Origin: Ficedula albicollis
Lineage: Eukaryota > Chordata > Aves > Passeriformes > Muscicapidae
NCBI RefSeq assembly: GCF_000247815.1
Contig: NC_021681.1
Coordinates: 5,640,713-5,704,712 of the forward strand
Reading direction: 5' to 3'
Length of the DNA stretch: 64,000 nt
Numbering within the stretch: the stretch's first letter is position 1; the number at the start of each line of letters is the position of its first letter. A program made the position numbers and the translations under genes. The notes under the pieces are model-generated. The model searched no databases. It worked only from the letters and a program-made list of their open reading frames with translations, and was not told the DNA's origin. Below are positions 35,706 through 47,885 of the stretch, piece after piece.

Positions 35706-36480
35706 TCCCAAGATAAGATGGAGATGGAGAGGTCAATATCTCCCAAAATCAGCCCAAGGGGAGCAGAAGATGAATGCAGCAGGAGACTGAAGGAGAAGAC
35801 ATTCCTAAAAGTTCTGATGGGTGGGGGCTGCCACCACCTTCATGAGAGACAAGAGTCTCCATCTCCACCCGGGCTGTAGGGTGTGCTCTGAATCCCGTGG
35901 GATTATTCAGCTTTTCCCATGCCAGCTGCCCTGGCATTTGTATCCAGATCCTGGCACACAGAGGAACATCCCAGGCACCAAAGCTGCTCAGGCACAGAGC
36001 ATCAGCCACAAGTTTGGGCAGTGCCTACAAGCAGACAAGGACAAAGCCAGGAGAAGTGTTTGCTTGGGCCTCACCCCTCATGAAATAAAATGCAATAGCT
36101 AAGGAGAGCGGGAAGGAAAGGCACTAACAGCCTGGATTTATCCAGCTTTGGGAGAAAAATCTCTGCTGCTGACCTGTGGATGAAAGTGCAGATAACTGTT
36201 TTAGTTTTCACTGGGGAGAGCCTCAATTCTTGCCTGAAAAAACCCATTTCTGCTCCTTGGGGAATGAGCTGGGCCTTGATCTATAGCTCTGGCTCCCAAA
36301 GAGCAAATGAAACACTTTCTCTTTTCATCCACATCCCTAAAGGACTCACCACCATGAAAAATGGGAGCAACTCCCTCAGAGGGAGATTACCAGCACAATT
36401 TGCCATCAAATCACAGGTTCTGGTCGGTGCTGCTGGCACAGACATGGTGCCCAAAGCTGTTCCTGCCTCCAAGAGCCTTC
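35706..36480. other. Noncoding stretch
   Basis: No recognisable repeat or gene. From about 36,490 the composition turns strongly purine-rich towards the AAGGAG array. Confidence 0.5.
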
Positions 36481-36654
36481 TCCATCAAAGTGGGGTGGGA
36501 ATGGAGAGGGAGGGGAGGGCAAGGGGAGAAACAGATCCAGGGGGATACAGGGAAACAGAAAAGGAGAAGGGGAAGGGGATAGAGGAAGGGACAAAAGGGG
36601 AAATGGGAAAGGTGAAAGAGAAGATGAAGGGGAAGGACATGGGAAGAGGAAGTA

Positions 36655-37419
<765 letters not shown>

Positions 37420-38035
37420 TCCCTTGTGCTCCTGAGAGCCCCTGACTCTTCCAGCAGTAACTGGGAAGCTGAGGAAAGGTGTTGGGAAACTTTCCACAAA
37501 ATGGGTTTGGGGTTTTGGTCTTTGGAGCTGCAGCTGAAGAGTTTCCCTTTCCTCTGGGGCATTGGGAGTCCTGCTCCAGGCTGGCCAAAACAAATCACTT
37601 TTTGGAGTTTTCCTCTTTGGATGGAAGAAACAGAGTTAACTGTTTGAGACAAACACCAAAATGGGCAGCATCACTCAGTCCAAGCTCTTAAACCCCACCC
37701 TCTTTTGACCCCAGGATCCTCCAGCAGCTCTGGCAGAGATTTCCAGGTTTTTCCTGCCCTACACCACGGTTTGCTGGGCTTGAACTGCTCAGTGGAAGAT
37801 TTGTTTTGCATCCATTTACTCCCAGAAGTCAAGAAAAGCAATGACCGCACTGTTCCCACTCCCCTTCCTTTGAACAGGGTGAGTCTGAGGGCTCAACCCC
37901 TAAAATTCCCAATGTATTGGTGCAGTTACAAGGCATGGATTTGGCAGGAACAGAGCCCAGGCACGTGGAGGTTGCTCAGGAACAGGACATTGTCTTGAGT
38001 TGGGGCCAACACGTTTCGCTCTGGAAGATTTCTGG
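37420..38035. other. Noncoding stretch
   Basis: No gene or repeat recognised between the hexamer array and the AT-rich block at 38,036. Confidence 0.5.
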
Positions 38036-38345
38036 GAAAGGCATAATGGATTTGCTAATTATTGATATTATTTAAGCGACAAGAGTGAAAATTGAAGCGA
38101 AAACCTGCTTCCCAGCCCCAACAATAGCAGATATTTGTCATGGCTGTCAGCCATTCAGACCTGTGCAATTTCATAGGTTTCATAAGCCCTCGTTAATTTT
38201 CTTGTTTGGGAGGATTTGCTGTTTTAATGAAACCTATTTACACCAGCGACTGCTGAAAAATCATTCATTAGCGGACAAGAACTATTGATTATTTTCCTCC
38301 AGCTACTCAGCCATGTTCTAGCCAATTACTGTAACCAATAAATAA
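38036..38345. promoter_or_regulatory. Strong candidate conserved noncoding element
   Basis: A 310-bp block of unique sequence rich in varied regulatory words: 'tttgctaattattgatatta', 'tttaagcgacaagag', 'gatatttgtcatggctgtca', 'ccctcgttaattttcttgtt', 'aatcattcattagcggacaa' and 'gccaattactgtaaccaata'. It has several TAAT cores, TGTCA/CTGTCA (MEIS/TGIF-type) words and a CCAAT-like box. No coding frame and no repeat similarity. This is one of the best enhancer candidates in the window. The factor assignments are inference from short motifs. Confidence 0.45.
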
Positions 38346-38799
38346 AGAAATATCAACCTTGCATTCCTGCCAGTCTCTCCAGCAGAAGTTTATTCCCCTG
38401 GATAAGTCGTGGCGTGTCAGCCTCGGGGAATGCTGTGCTGGAGAAACCTCTTTTAACATTTATGTCACATTGCCATCCTCTGCAAGGGGGGAGAGGGAAA
38501 GCTTCCAGCCAGCCTTTCATGTATTTACTAAAGAAAATATTTACTGGGCACACAGCAAGATTTAGTGATGGAATAACGTGAGGCTCGAAGGAACTCCTGG
38601 CTAATGGCCAGACCTTCAACTCGGAGTTTTTCATGCAAATATTTGGCCTGATTGGCAGAAATCCTGAACTCTGGAGAGGGGGATTCAGCTCACCTGACCA
38701 CATAAGAAACCCAGGTTGTTCAGGGCCCCACAACCACCCCAGCACTTCAGGCAGCCATGCAAATCTCAGGTTTAAGCTCAACACCTCATTTTATAAAAG
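38346..38799. other. Noncoding stretch
   Basis: No repeat recognised. A 143-codon minus-strand frame (38353-38784) has no domain and I do not call it. Confidence 0.45.
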
Positions 38800-39130
38800 C
38801 AAACCTTAAGCTTGGATTTGTCTGAGAGTTTTGCCTTGTGGCTTTGCTGGTTCTTAGCTTAATGGGGAAATGTTTTATTTAAATATTATATTACAAGAGG
38901 AGCCGTGGCTTTCAAACCTTGGCTATTCACACATGTTTTAATGGGCTTGGGGGGAAGAAAGAGAAATCTGTCTGCAGGTTTTTTGACAGAGTTGTAATTA
39001 AAGAGGGTTTTTCATCGAGAACATCTGTTTCTCTTGACAGATATATTCTTGTTGGGAGAAAAAGAAGTGCCTAAAAAAATAGTTTGTCAGTCTGAGCTTT
39101 TTATAGGTTTTCATCCAAGAATATTTATCT
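38800..39130. promoter_or_regulatory. Candidate conserved noncoding element
   Basis: Unique AT-rich sequence including 'tttatttaaatattatatta', 'ttcacacatgttttaatggg', 'agagttgtaattaaagaggg' and 'tctcttgacagatatattct'. An A15 tract lies at about 39150-39164. The call rests on composition and word variety. Confidence 0.36.
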
Positions 39131-39479
39131 TGAGGCTTTTTTTGACCAAAAAAAAAAAAAAAAGTTTATATTTCCTGGAAAGAGAAGAATTCCGGTCCAG
39201 GCCAAGATTCCACAAACATTTACCAGAGTGGTGGCAAACCCAAGGCCTTTGCTGAGCAGCCTCTGCCTTTCCAGAGCTCCTGATGTGGGAGAAGGGAAGC
39301 TCTTGCCTTTCCCAGGCACCATGGAAACGAATCAAATAATTCATAAAAATCATTAAAATCAAATCAGAGAGACGAAGATGAACGACTGGGTGAAGGGGTC
39401 ACACCCTCACATCCACGTGCATGCAAATATCTCCACATATGTATATATATTTCTATACAAAGGAAATTTTTTTATTTCT

Positions 39480-39680
39480 TTCCAAGCTGGGAGCACTGAA
39501 AGTTCCTCCTCAATAATTTCCCTGTAGTCCTCGTTAATTCCTTAAGATTTTCCCCATCTCTTTTCAAAGCCTAAAGTTCAAAGCCGCAGAAAGGAGCTGC
39601 CTCAGCACTTTCTTTTCCTCTCCTTTGAAACTTTTTCAGCAAAGTCCAATCAGGCCAATTAACTCCTTATTTCATTTTTT
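39480..39680. promoter_or_regulatory. Candidate regulatory patch
   Basis: 'cctcaataatttccctgtag', 'cctcgttaattccttaagat' and 'agtccaatcaggccaattaa' occur in unique sequence. Homeodomain cores and two CCAAT-type words lie close together. Confidence 0.3.
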
Positions 39681-40194
39681 TTTTCCCCCACTCCTTGAAG
39701 GGAAAACGGGATGTGGGGCTCAGCCAAGGCTGCCAGATGCAAACAGCTGGGGAATTTTCTGCTGCAGGAGATGCCCAGCTCCTTGGCAGCCGTGTCCACA
39801 TGGATGTGTTGAGCATCCCTAAATCCTGTCCCTGCTGCTGGGGTGGGGCTGGACCCAGACAGGTCCCTCTGCAGCTGGATGAGCTCCCAGTGCTCCCAGT
39901 GCTCTCCTGGGTGAGGCAGCACAAGGAGAAGACCTGTGGGTAAATGCTCACATTCTCCTCCTTGTGCCTGCTGTTCTCCTTGATTTTTCCCTTGTGGGAC
40001 TGCAAGAGCCAAACTGAAAACCCTTCTCTGCTGACACAGTGCAGAGTATTCCCTTGGTGGCTTTTCCATCAACCAAGAGCTCAGCAAAGTCTCAGTCCCC
40101 CCCACACAAGGCACAACAATTAATCACAGGATGGGAGGCAATGATTTCCCCCTGGAAGTTCCCTCAGGACGTGGATCCCTTGGAATCTAAGCAC
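39681..40194. other. Noncoding stretch
   Basis: Nothing recognisable. Overlapping 112- and 151-codon minus frames contradict each other. Confidence 0.45.
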
Positions 40195-40500
40195 TTCTTC
40201 ACTCCATCACCCCGAGGCGTTAATTCAAAGTTAATGCAGGCAGTAATTACAGCAGGCATTAAAGTTCAGTAATTGTAGGGACCGTGTGTGTTTATAATGC
40301 AACAACACTCCAGGAGCCCTTGTGGGGTTCTTGTGTGTGTGGCTGGGAAAAGGCCCAGGGAATCCCCATAAAACATAAAATAAAATCCAAATACATAAAG
40401 GTCAGGGTAGTAAATATAAAAATAAGCATCACATCCCTTTAAATATTTATCATTAGTGACGTTTTCATTACAGGAGGGCTGGGATTTACTGACTCTGTAG
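40195..40500. promoter_or_regulatory. Candidate regulatory patch with clustered TAAT sites
   Basis: Between 40220 and 40275 there are five TAAT/ATTA cores in about 56 bp ('gttaattc', 'gttaatgc', 'gtaattac', 'cattaaag', 'gtaattg'). A further AT-rich part (40370-40480) includes 'aaatatttatcattagtgac'. Dense homeodomain-type cores suggest an enhancer. This is inference from motif spacing only. Confidence 0.38.
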
Positions 40501-42224
40501 CAATTGTGGGCATGGCAGGCGCAGAGTCTTGGCTCAAGGCCATGCAGGAAAAGAAACAATGCTTGGAAATGGGATGGAAATGCATTTAAAATGGGGATGT
40601 GTGTGCTATAGGCATTGTTCTGGTGTTTTTGAAGCAGCTTTGGCATAGAGGGAGTTCACTGAAGGTGCTCCCTGCTGCCCAGGGTAACTCCTGGGGTGGC
40701 CGAGGGTGTTAGGATATCCCAAAGGAAAAGGGATTTGGGGTCAGGGAATGGGAACGTCCCTTCTCCTGCCCCTCGCTGGTCACTGCTCTCTTCGCCCAGC
40801 CCTCCTTACATGTGAAAGGACAAGTTTCCCCACAGAGAAAGCCCCATCCTGGGAATGTCACCAGCAGGAAAACCCCATCCCTATGGCAAACACTGCTGTG
40901 TGAGGGACCCTCAGCTCCAGGGAAGGAAAACCACTGGTCCCAGTGGTGCTCTCTGAGAATACCCCCAGAGAAGAAACCCTCCCTTTCAGGGTGGCTCCTG
41001 AGAAGAGTTTATTATTTCTGAGCCCCTGTCTAAGTGCCAATTCATCAATGCACTTCATCTACTGCTCCCATCCATGCCTTAATTAGCACATTTTCCTTGT
41101 AATGAGGTGGAGCAGGGAGATGGGAAGGTGGCTGTGGCAGAGCTTGATGGAGAGTTTCCTGTGGGGTTTCAGACCAACGATGACACGGAGGTGTGGGTGG
41201 TTTCTCTTCAGCAAATGCTGTCTCCCCCAGGAAGAACTCGTTCCACAGTCAGGGTGGGTCTGTGTGTGCACCTATCCCGTGGGGAAGAGCATCACTGGAA
41301 GCTGGGAAGAGCAGGCTGTGGGGCAGGCAGCCCCCAGTGCTGCAGAGCCAAGGCAGCTGGGTGTACACAGATGCACACATCCATAGATATGCCCCAGGCT
41401 TCCCTCTGCCACCACTCGTGGCTTCCCCGGGATAAACCCCACCTCCTCTGGCAAGGCACCTGTATTTTGTTGCTCTTTTTTCTGGACAAATCCCAAGTAT
41501 TGATTGGATTCACACTCCCAGGTCTCCTGTAAGAGGGAGGAGTGATGGAGACAGAAATGTGCTTGCACAGAACTCATTTCCAAACCAGCTTTTCATGTTC
41601 TCCTGCAGCACAGCCTTGGCCTCTCCATCCCCTGTCCCACTCACCCCATCCCATGCTTTGGGGGCTGGGAGCCAGGGAACCATCCAACCCTTCAATAGTC
41701 CTCAGAGGGAAATCCCAGTGAGCCAGCAGAGGCTCCCCTGGCTGCAGAACCTGCATTTCCACCCTCCTCTCCTCCTCTGTGTCCTCCTGGACCCTGACAC
41801 CTCTGTCCTTCCATTGTCCTCTGTGGAGGAGTCCCAGTGTGCAGAGCTCTCCTCCTCAGCAGAAGTTATTAACCTTGGTTCCTGCATTGTTCGTGGCCCA
41901 GGGGAGTCCACAGAGATGTTCAGCACCACAACCAGGAGGCACAACTGTGTCCCAAACCACCATCCCACAGGGAAAAAGGCAGTTTTGCCACATCACTGTG
42001 TGCGAGGGCATCTGGAGCCAGCACATCCGTGTGACAGGAAAGGGGCACCTGGTGGCACATTGCCACCCACCACAGGCAGAGCTGGATGGTGGCCAAGGCT
42101 GGGAGGACTGAGGAGGAGTCTAGGTGTGCCCAAGGTCCTTGATCTTCTGGCTAAAGGCACGGAGGGAAGGAATGAACAAGGGATCTGAGTGGAAGAGGCT
42201 CGCTGGCCTGGATGTCATCAGTCC
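40501..42224. other. Noncoding stretch
   Basis: No repeat or gene recognised. The longest frame (41559-42188 plus, 209 codons) is Pro/Ser/Thr-rich with no domain and crosses the boundary of ordinary noncoding sequence. Confidence 0.45.
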
Positions 42225-42670
42225 CCCCCCTCATCTTCACCAGAGCTGGGGAAGGGGCTGGAGCACCAGGAGAGGCTGAGGGAGCTGGGAAAGGGGCTCA
42301 GCCTGGAGAAAAGGAGGCTCAGGGGGAACCTTCTAGCTCTGCACAACTCCCTGACAGGAGGGGACACCTGGAGACAAGGGGAGGATGTTGGGTTCTGCTC
42401 CCAGGGAAAGGATGAGAAGAAACAGCCTCAGGAGGTTTAGATTGGAAATTACAGAAAATTTCTTCATTGGAAGGGTTGTCAAGCACCAGGAACAGGCTTG
42501 TCATAGGGCAGTGTTGGAGTCACCATCCCTGAAGTGTCCAAGGCCAGGCTGGACAGGGCTTGGAACAGCCTGGATGGTGGAAGGTGTCCCTGCCCATGGC
42601 AGGGGTGGGACTGGATAGGTTTGAAAGTCTCTTCCAACCCAAACCAGTCTGGGTTCCTGTGAAAGAGCTG
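42225..42670 (+). mobile_element. CR1 retrotransposon 3' region, about 445 bp
   Basis: Plus-strand CR1: 'accaggagaggctgagggag', 'ctcagcctggagaaaaggag', 'gaccgg-free' middle part 'gaggtttagattggaaatta', 'ccctgaagtgtccaaggcca', 'cctgcccatggcaggggtgg' and 'tctcttccaacccaaaccag'. It covers the last coding remnants and the 3' UTR. It is too short and degraded to encode a protein. It lies tail-inward towards the poly(A)/CpG-rich segment at 42,960-43,360. Confidence 0.88.
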
Positions 42671-42959
42671 GGAAACGCCTGGTGCCTCCAGATGTTGCTG
42701 CAGGAAGTTTTCCTATTCCTGTGGCCCAGCAGTGGTAGTGATAAGGAAAGATTTAACTCTGCCTTGGGGAGGGCTGGGACACACAAGTCCAGGGTCCCTT
42801 TCATCCCTATTTTTTCCTAATTCATCAGATCAGCTATTCAGCATCACTTTAGGATGTTCTAAGCCTCCTCCTCCTGGCTCCTTCTCTACCCATCACCCGG
42901 CGAGCCAAGTGAGGCAGGCCTGGAAATTCCCCTCACACTTTTTAGGAAGCTCATTCCTC

Positions 42960-42991
<32 letters not shown>

Positions 42992-43019
42992 AGGGGGGGG
43001 GTCAAAAAAAAAAAAAAAA
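42960..43019. repeat. A29 - short G tract - A16 composite
   Basis: A 29-base A run (42960-42988), then GGGAGGGGGGGGGTC, then 16 A (43004-43019). It resembles the three longer A-G-A sandwiches in the window. The G part here is short and interrupted, so this one could be natural. Confidence 0.85.
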
Positions 43020-43069
43020 GAAAGTGAAAACAATTTGGCCTAGAAACTTCAGCTGTGATTTAGTACCTT

Positions 43070-43360
43070 GCCCGCAGCGAAGAGCGCTGCCCCCAGAGAG
43101 ATTGGGGATCTTCCATTATTAACAGCAGGATGTGCCCGTGCCGGGAATCCGCGCGGCAGCAGCAGCAGGCACAGCTCGGGGCTGCCTCTGGAACTGGAAT
43201 AATTGTGCTGGGGCCCTGAGAGCAGTGTCTGGCCTCCCCGTGTCCCCTCGCTGGGGTGACACCGGCGGCAGTGACCGCGGGATGTCACACAGCTGGAACT
43301 GGTGGAGGCGGCGTGCTGGGGGAGCTGCTGCGGGCACAGCCGGGCAGGTTCGCTCCGGAA
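43070..43360. promoter_or_regulatory. CpG-island-like segment
   Basis: Counting by eye, about 21 CpG dinucleotides occur in roughly 290 bp that is about 60% G+C, giving an observed/expected near 0.75. That meets the classical length, G+C and ratio thresholds for a small CpG island. Surrounding sequence is CpG-poor. Words include 'cagcgaagagcgctgc', 'atccgcgcggcagc' and 'accggcggcagtgaccgcgg'. There is no TATA box or first exon that I can identify. It may be an orphan promoter, an enhancer, or the start of an unannotated noncoding transcript. Confidence 0.45.
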
Positions 43361-43459
43361 AAGGGATGAGAAGCCAAAGCAGAAGAATGCTGCAACAAGT
43401 GAAAATGTCAGAAACTCGAGGGAAATGTGTTTCAGGTCTCAGCAGGTACCAGGGTCTGC

Positions 43460-43672
43460 TGGAGAGGTGGCCAAGGACAGACACATCGTTGCCCAGGAGA
43501 GGTTTTGGACTCTTCATCCCTGGAAGTGTCCAAGGCCAGGTTGGATGGGGCTTAGAGCAGCATGGGGTGGTGGAAGGTGTCCCTGCCCATGGCAGGGGGT
43601 GGGATGGGATGATCTTCAAGGTCCCTTCCAGCTCAAACCAATCTGGGATTCTACAATTCTGTGTTTTTGTGG
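43460..43672 (+). mobile_element. CR1 3' fragment
   Basis: 'gttttggactcttcatccct', 'ggaagtgtccaaggccaggt', 'cctgcccatggcagggggtg' and 'atcttcaaggtcccttccag' end in 'gggattctacaattctgtg', a complete CR1 terminus on the plus strand. Confidence 0.9.
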
Positions 43673-44781
<1,109 letters not shown>

Positions 44782-44929
44782 GTGGACTAAAACAGAGCAT
44801 CTCTTTCATTTATTTCTATTCCTGGCGGATGCAGACGGGAGATCCAAATCGGAGCCCCCTCCCACACCAGTCCTTGTGGGTCACCATGGATTTCAGGAGG
44901 GAGGGCTGAAGAACACACCAAAAAACCTC

Positions 44930-45190
44930 ACAGAGGCAACAATTTAAAGGATTTCAAAGGCTGTTTCCACGAGCCTTTGGGGACTCCAATGGAGCATATT
45001 GATTAAACTTGGGAAGCAGCTAAAAGCGGCTCCACCACGGCTAATTAATACAGCGATGCCCCGATGCCCCTGCTCTTGTTTTACCAAGCTGCAGCCTGTC
45101 AAGTCAAGTCATATTCACCGCCCTGATGAAAGCAAAACCCTGCTTATCATTTGCTAAGCAGATCGATGCCTTGACCCCCTCGGTAGCATG
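44930..45190. promoter_or_regulatory. Candidate conserved noncoding element
   Basis: Unique sequence with 'gagcatattgattaaacttg', 'cacggctaattaatacagcg', 'gtcaagtcaagtcatattca' and 'gcttatcatttgctaagcag'. The doubled 'caagt' and the imperfect palindrome 'gcttatcatttgctaagc' are notable. No coding frame. Confidence 0.4.
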
Positions 45191-45414
45191 AGGTGACCTG
45201 TCCTGTGGGGTTCAAAGGGGTGCTGCAGGTGCTTTTGGGGTGACACCACACCAGCAAACCCATCAAAGTTTTGATTCTCTAATCCAAACAAGGTTTCTGA
45301 CTGATGTTTCCTGTGTAGCTGGATCTCTGTGGATTCCTGGACAATGACAATTCAAGGTGATTATTCCCTGTTTCAATGGACCTGCCTGTGCTTATAGGAT
45401 GGTATTCAGGATGT

Positions 45415-45515
45415 GTGGCATTGTTGGGGGGCCCTGTGCAGGGCCAGGAGCTGGACTCAATGCTGGTGGATCCCTTCCACCTCAAGAAATTCTGGGATTT
45501 CATGATTCTACACCC
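45415..45515 (+). mobile_element. CR1 3' fragment, third subfamily type
   Basis: 'ggggggccctgtgcagggcc', 'aggagctggactcaatgctg', 'gatcccttccacctcaagaa' and 'attctgggatttcatgattc' form the 3' end of a plus-strand CR1 related to the 3842-type copies. Confidence 0.87.
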
Positions 45516-46472
45516 ACTGCATTTCCCCCCACGCACCAGAATAATTCTTCCACTTTTCCACCTGTCCAGTGGAGCTCGTGGCCGATGCTGTCTGTCACTG
45601 GACACCACTTCAGAACTGCTTTAATTCTGCCAATGTGGGGACTGCAAAATATTCTAAAATGGGGCTTTTTGCATCCTAAGCCTCCTTAAACTGAAGATCA
45701 AACCTGGTTTGATGACATCTTCTAAAGTTGCTCTCTTGAACCCACCCTGAAGGAGTCTCCATGAGACCTTCTGGGGGTCTTCAGGCAGCCCTATATTTAT
45801 GCACAGCTTCTTTTAGGGCTAAGGAGCCAGATTTGATCCTTCTAGCTCATCAGAGAAGGGAGATTTCTGGGAAAGGAGTGGTTCCAGGCAGGACCATGCA
45901 GAGTGCAGATCACCTGGGTGACACCAGGAGCCTGTCCTTGCTGTGCCACCACATGCTTTGGGGAGTCTTTGGTAGCTCCCAGGATAACTTCTGACTTCCA
46001 AAGGGATCTGCTTGGCTTTGCATGAGGCACCAGATTTGATTTCGAGCAAGTTTTTGGCACCCCTCAATAAAGTGCCATGATCTGTTTACTGAATTTTAAT
46101 TCAAAAAAAAAAAAAAAAAAGAAAGAAATAAAAAAAAGAAGGAGAAAAAGGGGGGGAACAGTTGAACAGAAAAATAATTTCAGCAACATCTGCTGCCTTT
46201 CTGAGATATTTCACCAAAGGCCTACTGAGATCAAATATTTTCCTCTAATTAGAGCTCTTTCCTTGGAGCTGCTCCCCTGGATACAAAAACATCTCCACAC
46301 CCCCCTGGCTGCCCAGAGATCCTCCTGGGACCCTCTGCAGCACAGACAAACACCCAGCTTTTCTTTGGGGTATCCTCAGAGCAAATACAGAGCTTTTCCA
46401 GCAGGGAAAGCTTGGTCCCTGTGTTGGTTCCTCCCTTCATCACACCATGGTCTCTCACTTTCCACCTGGTTT
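45516..46472. other. Noncoding stretch with A-rich tract
   Basis: A18 and further A/G-rich sequence at about 46,102-46,160. Otherwise no repeat or gene recognised. Confidence 0.5.
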
Positions 46473-46745
46473 TAGAATCATGGGAGAATCGAGTTTGGAA
46501 AACCTTCAAGTCCAGCCATCACCCCAGCACTGCCAAGGCCACCACTGACACACGTCCCCTGGAGCCACATCCAATGGCTTTTTAACACTTCCAGGAATGG
46601 TGATTCCACCACTGCCCTGGGCAGCTGTGCCAGGAGTGGAAAACCCTTTCAGTGAAAAAATTTCCCCAATATCCAACCTGAACCTCCCCTGGCACAACTT
46701 GAGGTCGTTTCATCTTATCCTGCCCCTTGTTCCATGTGTCTAACA
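46473..46745 (-). mobile_element. CR1 3' region, about 270 bp
   Basis: 'agaatcatgggagaatcgag', 'cagcactgccaaggccacca', 'ggctttttaacacttccagg', 'accctttcagtgaaaaaatt' and 'cctgccccttgttccatgtg' are from the CR1 subfamily also at 16848 and 59808. Minus strand. Confidence 0.86.
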
Positions 46746-46832
46746 TGATACCAATCAAATTAGTTCATTATTAGCATTGTTATAAAGCCTGTAAGAATAA
46801 AAAAAAAACCAAAAAAAAAACCAAAAAAAACC

Positions 46833-46964
46833 AAGAAGTTGAGAGCTTTGGACCAAAAGTTGGGTTTTTATGTCAAGGAATGCTCCCAGGTGGAGCTGAA
46901 GAAGTTGAGAGCTTTGGACCAAAAGTTGGGTTTTTATGTCAAGGAATGCTCCCAGGTGGAGCTG
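46833..46964. repeat. Perfect 66-bp tandem duplication
   Basis: 'aagaagttgagagctttgga' at 46833 recurs at 46899. Both copies run to 'cccaggtggagctg'. It follows an A-rich stretch with repeated CC interruptions (46,798-46,832). Confidence 0.94.
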
Positions 46965-47674
46965 GGTGTGTTTCATGCTGGAAAAACACTGTGAAAAGTT
47001 CCTTGGGCGTCTGCCATGTGTCCTTAGAGAGCAGGAATGCTCCAAACCCCAGCCCTTGGCTGCAGCTGGAGAGGACTCCCACCACAGGCTGTGCTCCTGG
47101 GGGAAACAGGTTGGGGACCTGGCACCTGTGAGGGGCCAAATCCTGCCCCAGAACCCTGCTGGGAAGATCTGTGGGGTGGGCAGACGACTCTCAGAGGAAA
47201 TCACCCCAATATGTGATGGGGCAAGCTTTACCTGGGAAGGGATTGGATTCTCCTCTCCACTTCCATCCCTTGTTTTTCCCAATAACAAACCTCATGGGAG
47301 GGAAAACACTAAAACCAATTTATTGTGTTGTATCAGAGGAAAAAAACAAAAACCCAAACCAACAGCGTTTAGCTTTTGTGAAATCAATGCATTGCAGGAG
47401 AGAGGAATCACTCCTTCTTTACCCTCTGGGTTAAGGCAACTAATTCAGATCTGATCCACATGGAAATTTGCAGCCCATTCCCATGGCCAGGGAAGGCAGG
47501 GAAGAGCTCTGAAATGATCCCAGTAGTGTAGAGATGATTTATGAGGCAGGTTGGAAAGAGCAAAGGAAGCCTGGGTTGTTAGTTCTGATATTTAGGGATG
47601 ATAAACAGCAGGAAAGATTTTTTTTTTTTAAATGTCTCTCCACAGATGAAAAGAAAGCAGCGAGGGCCTGAGGT
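46965..47674. other. Noncoding stretch
   Basis: No repeat or gene recognised. The 172- and 177-codon frames overlapping here on opposite strands include the 66-bp duplication and show no domain. Confidence 0.45.
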
Positions 47675-47885
47675 ATGTGGGATATTGGGAAGAAAATCTG
47701 TGCTCAAAGGGTGGGCAGGCCCTGGCACAGTTGCCCAGAGAAGCTGTGGCTGCCCCATCCCTGGAAATGTCCCAGGCCAGGCTGGACAGGGCTTGGAGCA
47801 ACCTGGGACAGTGGGAGGTGTCCCTGCCCATGGCAGGGGTTGGGGCTTTAAGGTCCCACCCAACCCAACCCATTCTACAAAACTA
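47675..47885 (+). mobile_element. CR1 3' fragment
   Basis: 'gggatattgggaagaaaatc', 'ttgcccagagaagctgtggc', 'tgtcccaggccaggctggac' and 'cctgcccatggcaggggttg' end in 'cattctacaaaactaagaat'. This is a plus-strand CR1 tail of about 210 bp. Confidence 0.9.

Noticed and set aside
41559..42188. 209-codon plus-strand frame
   Set aside because: Pro/Ser/Thr-rich, no domain, no start context. It ends just short of a CR1, and nothing ties it to a known protein.
42230..42670. Coding remnant of CR1 ORF2
   Set aside because: Only the last part of the element is present and the reading frame is not intact, so it is annotated as a transposon fragment and not as a gene.
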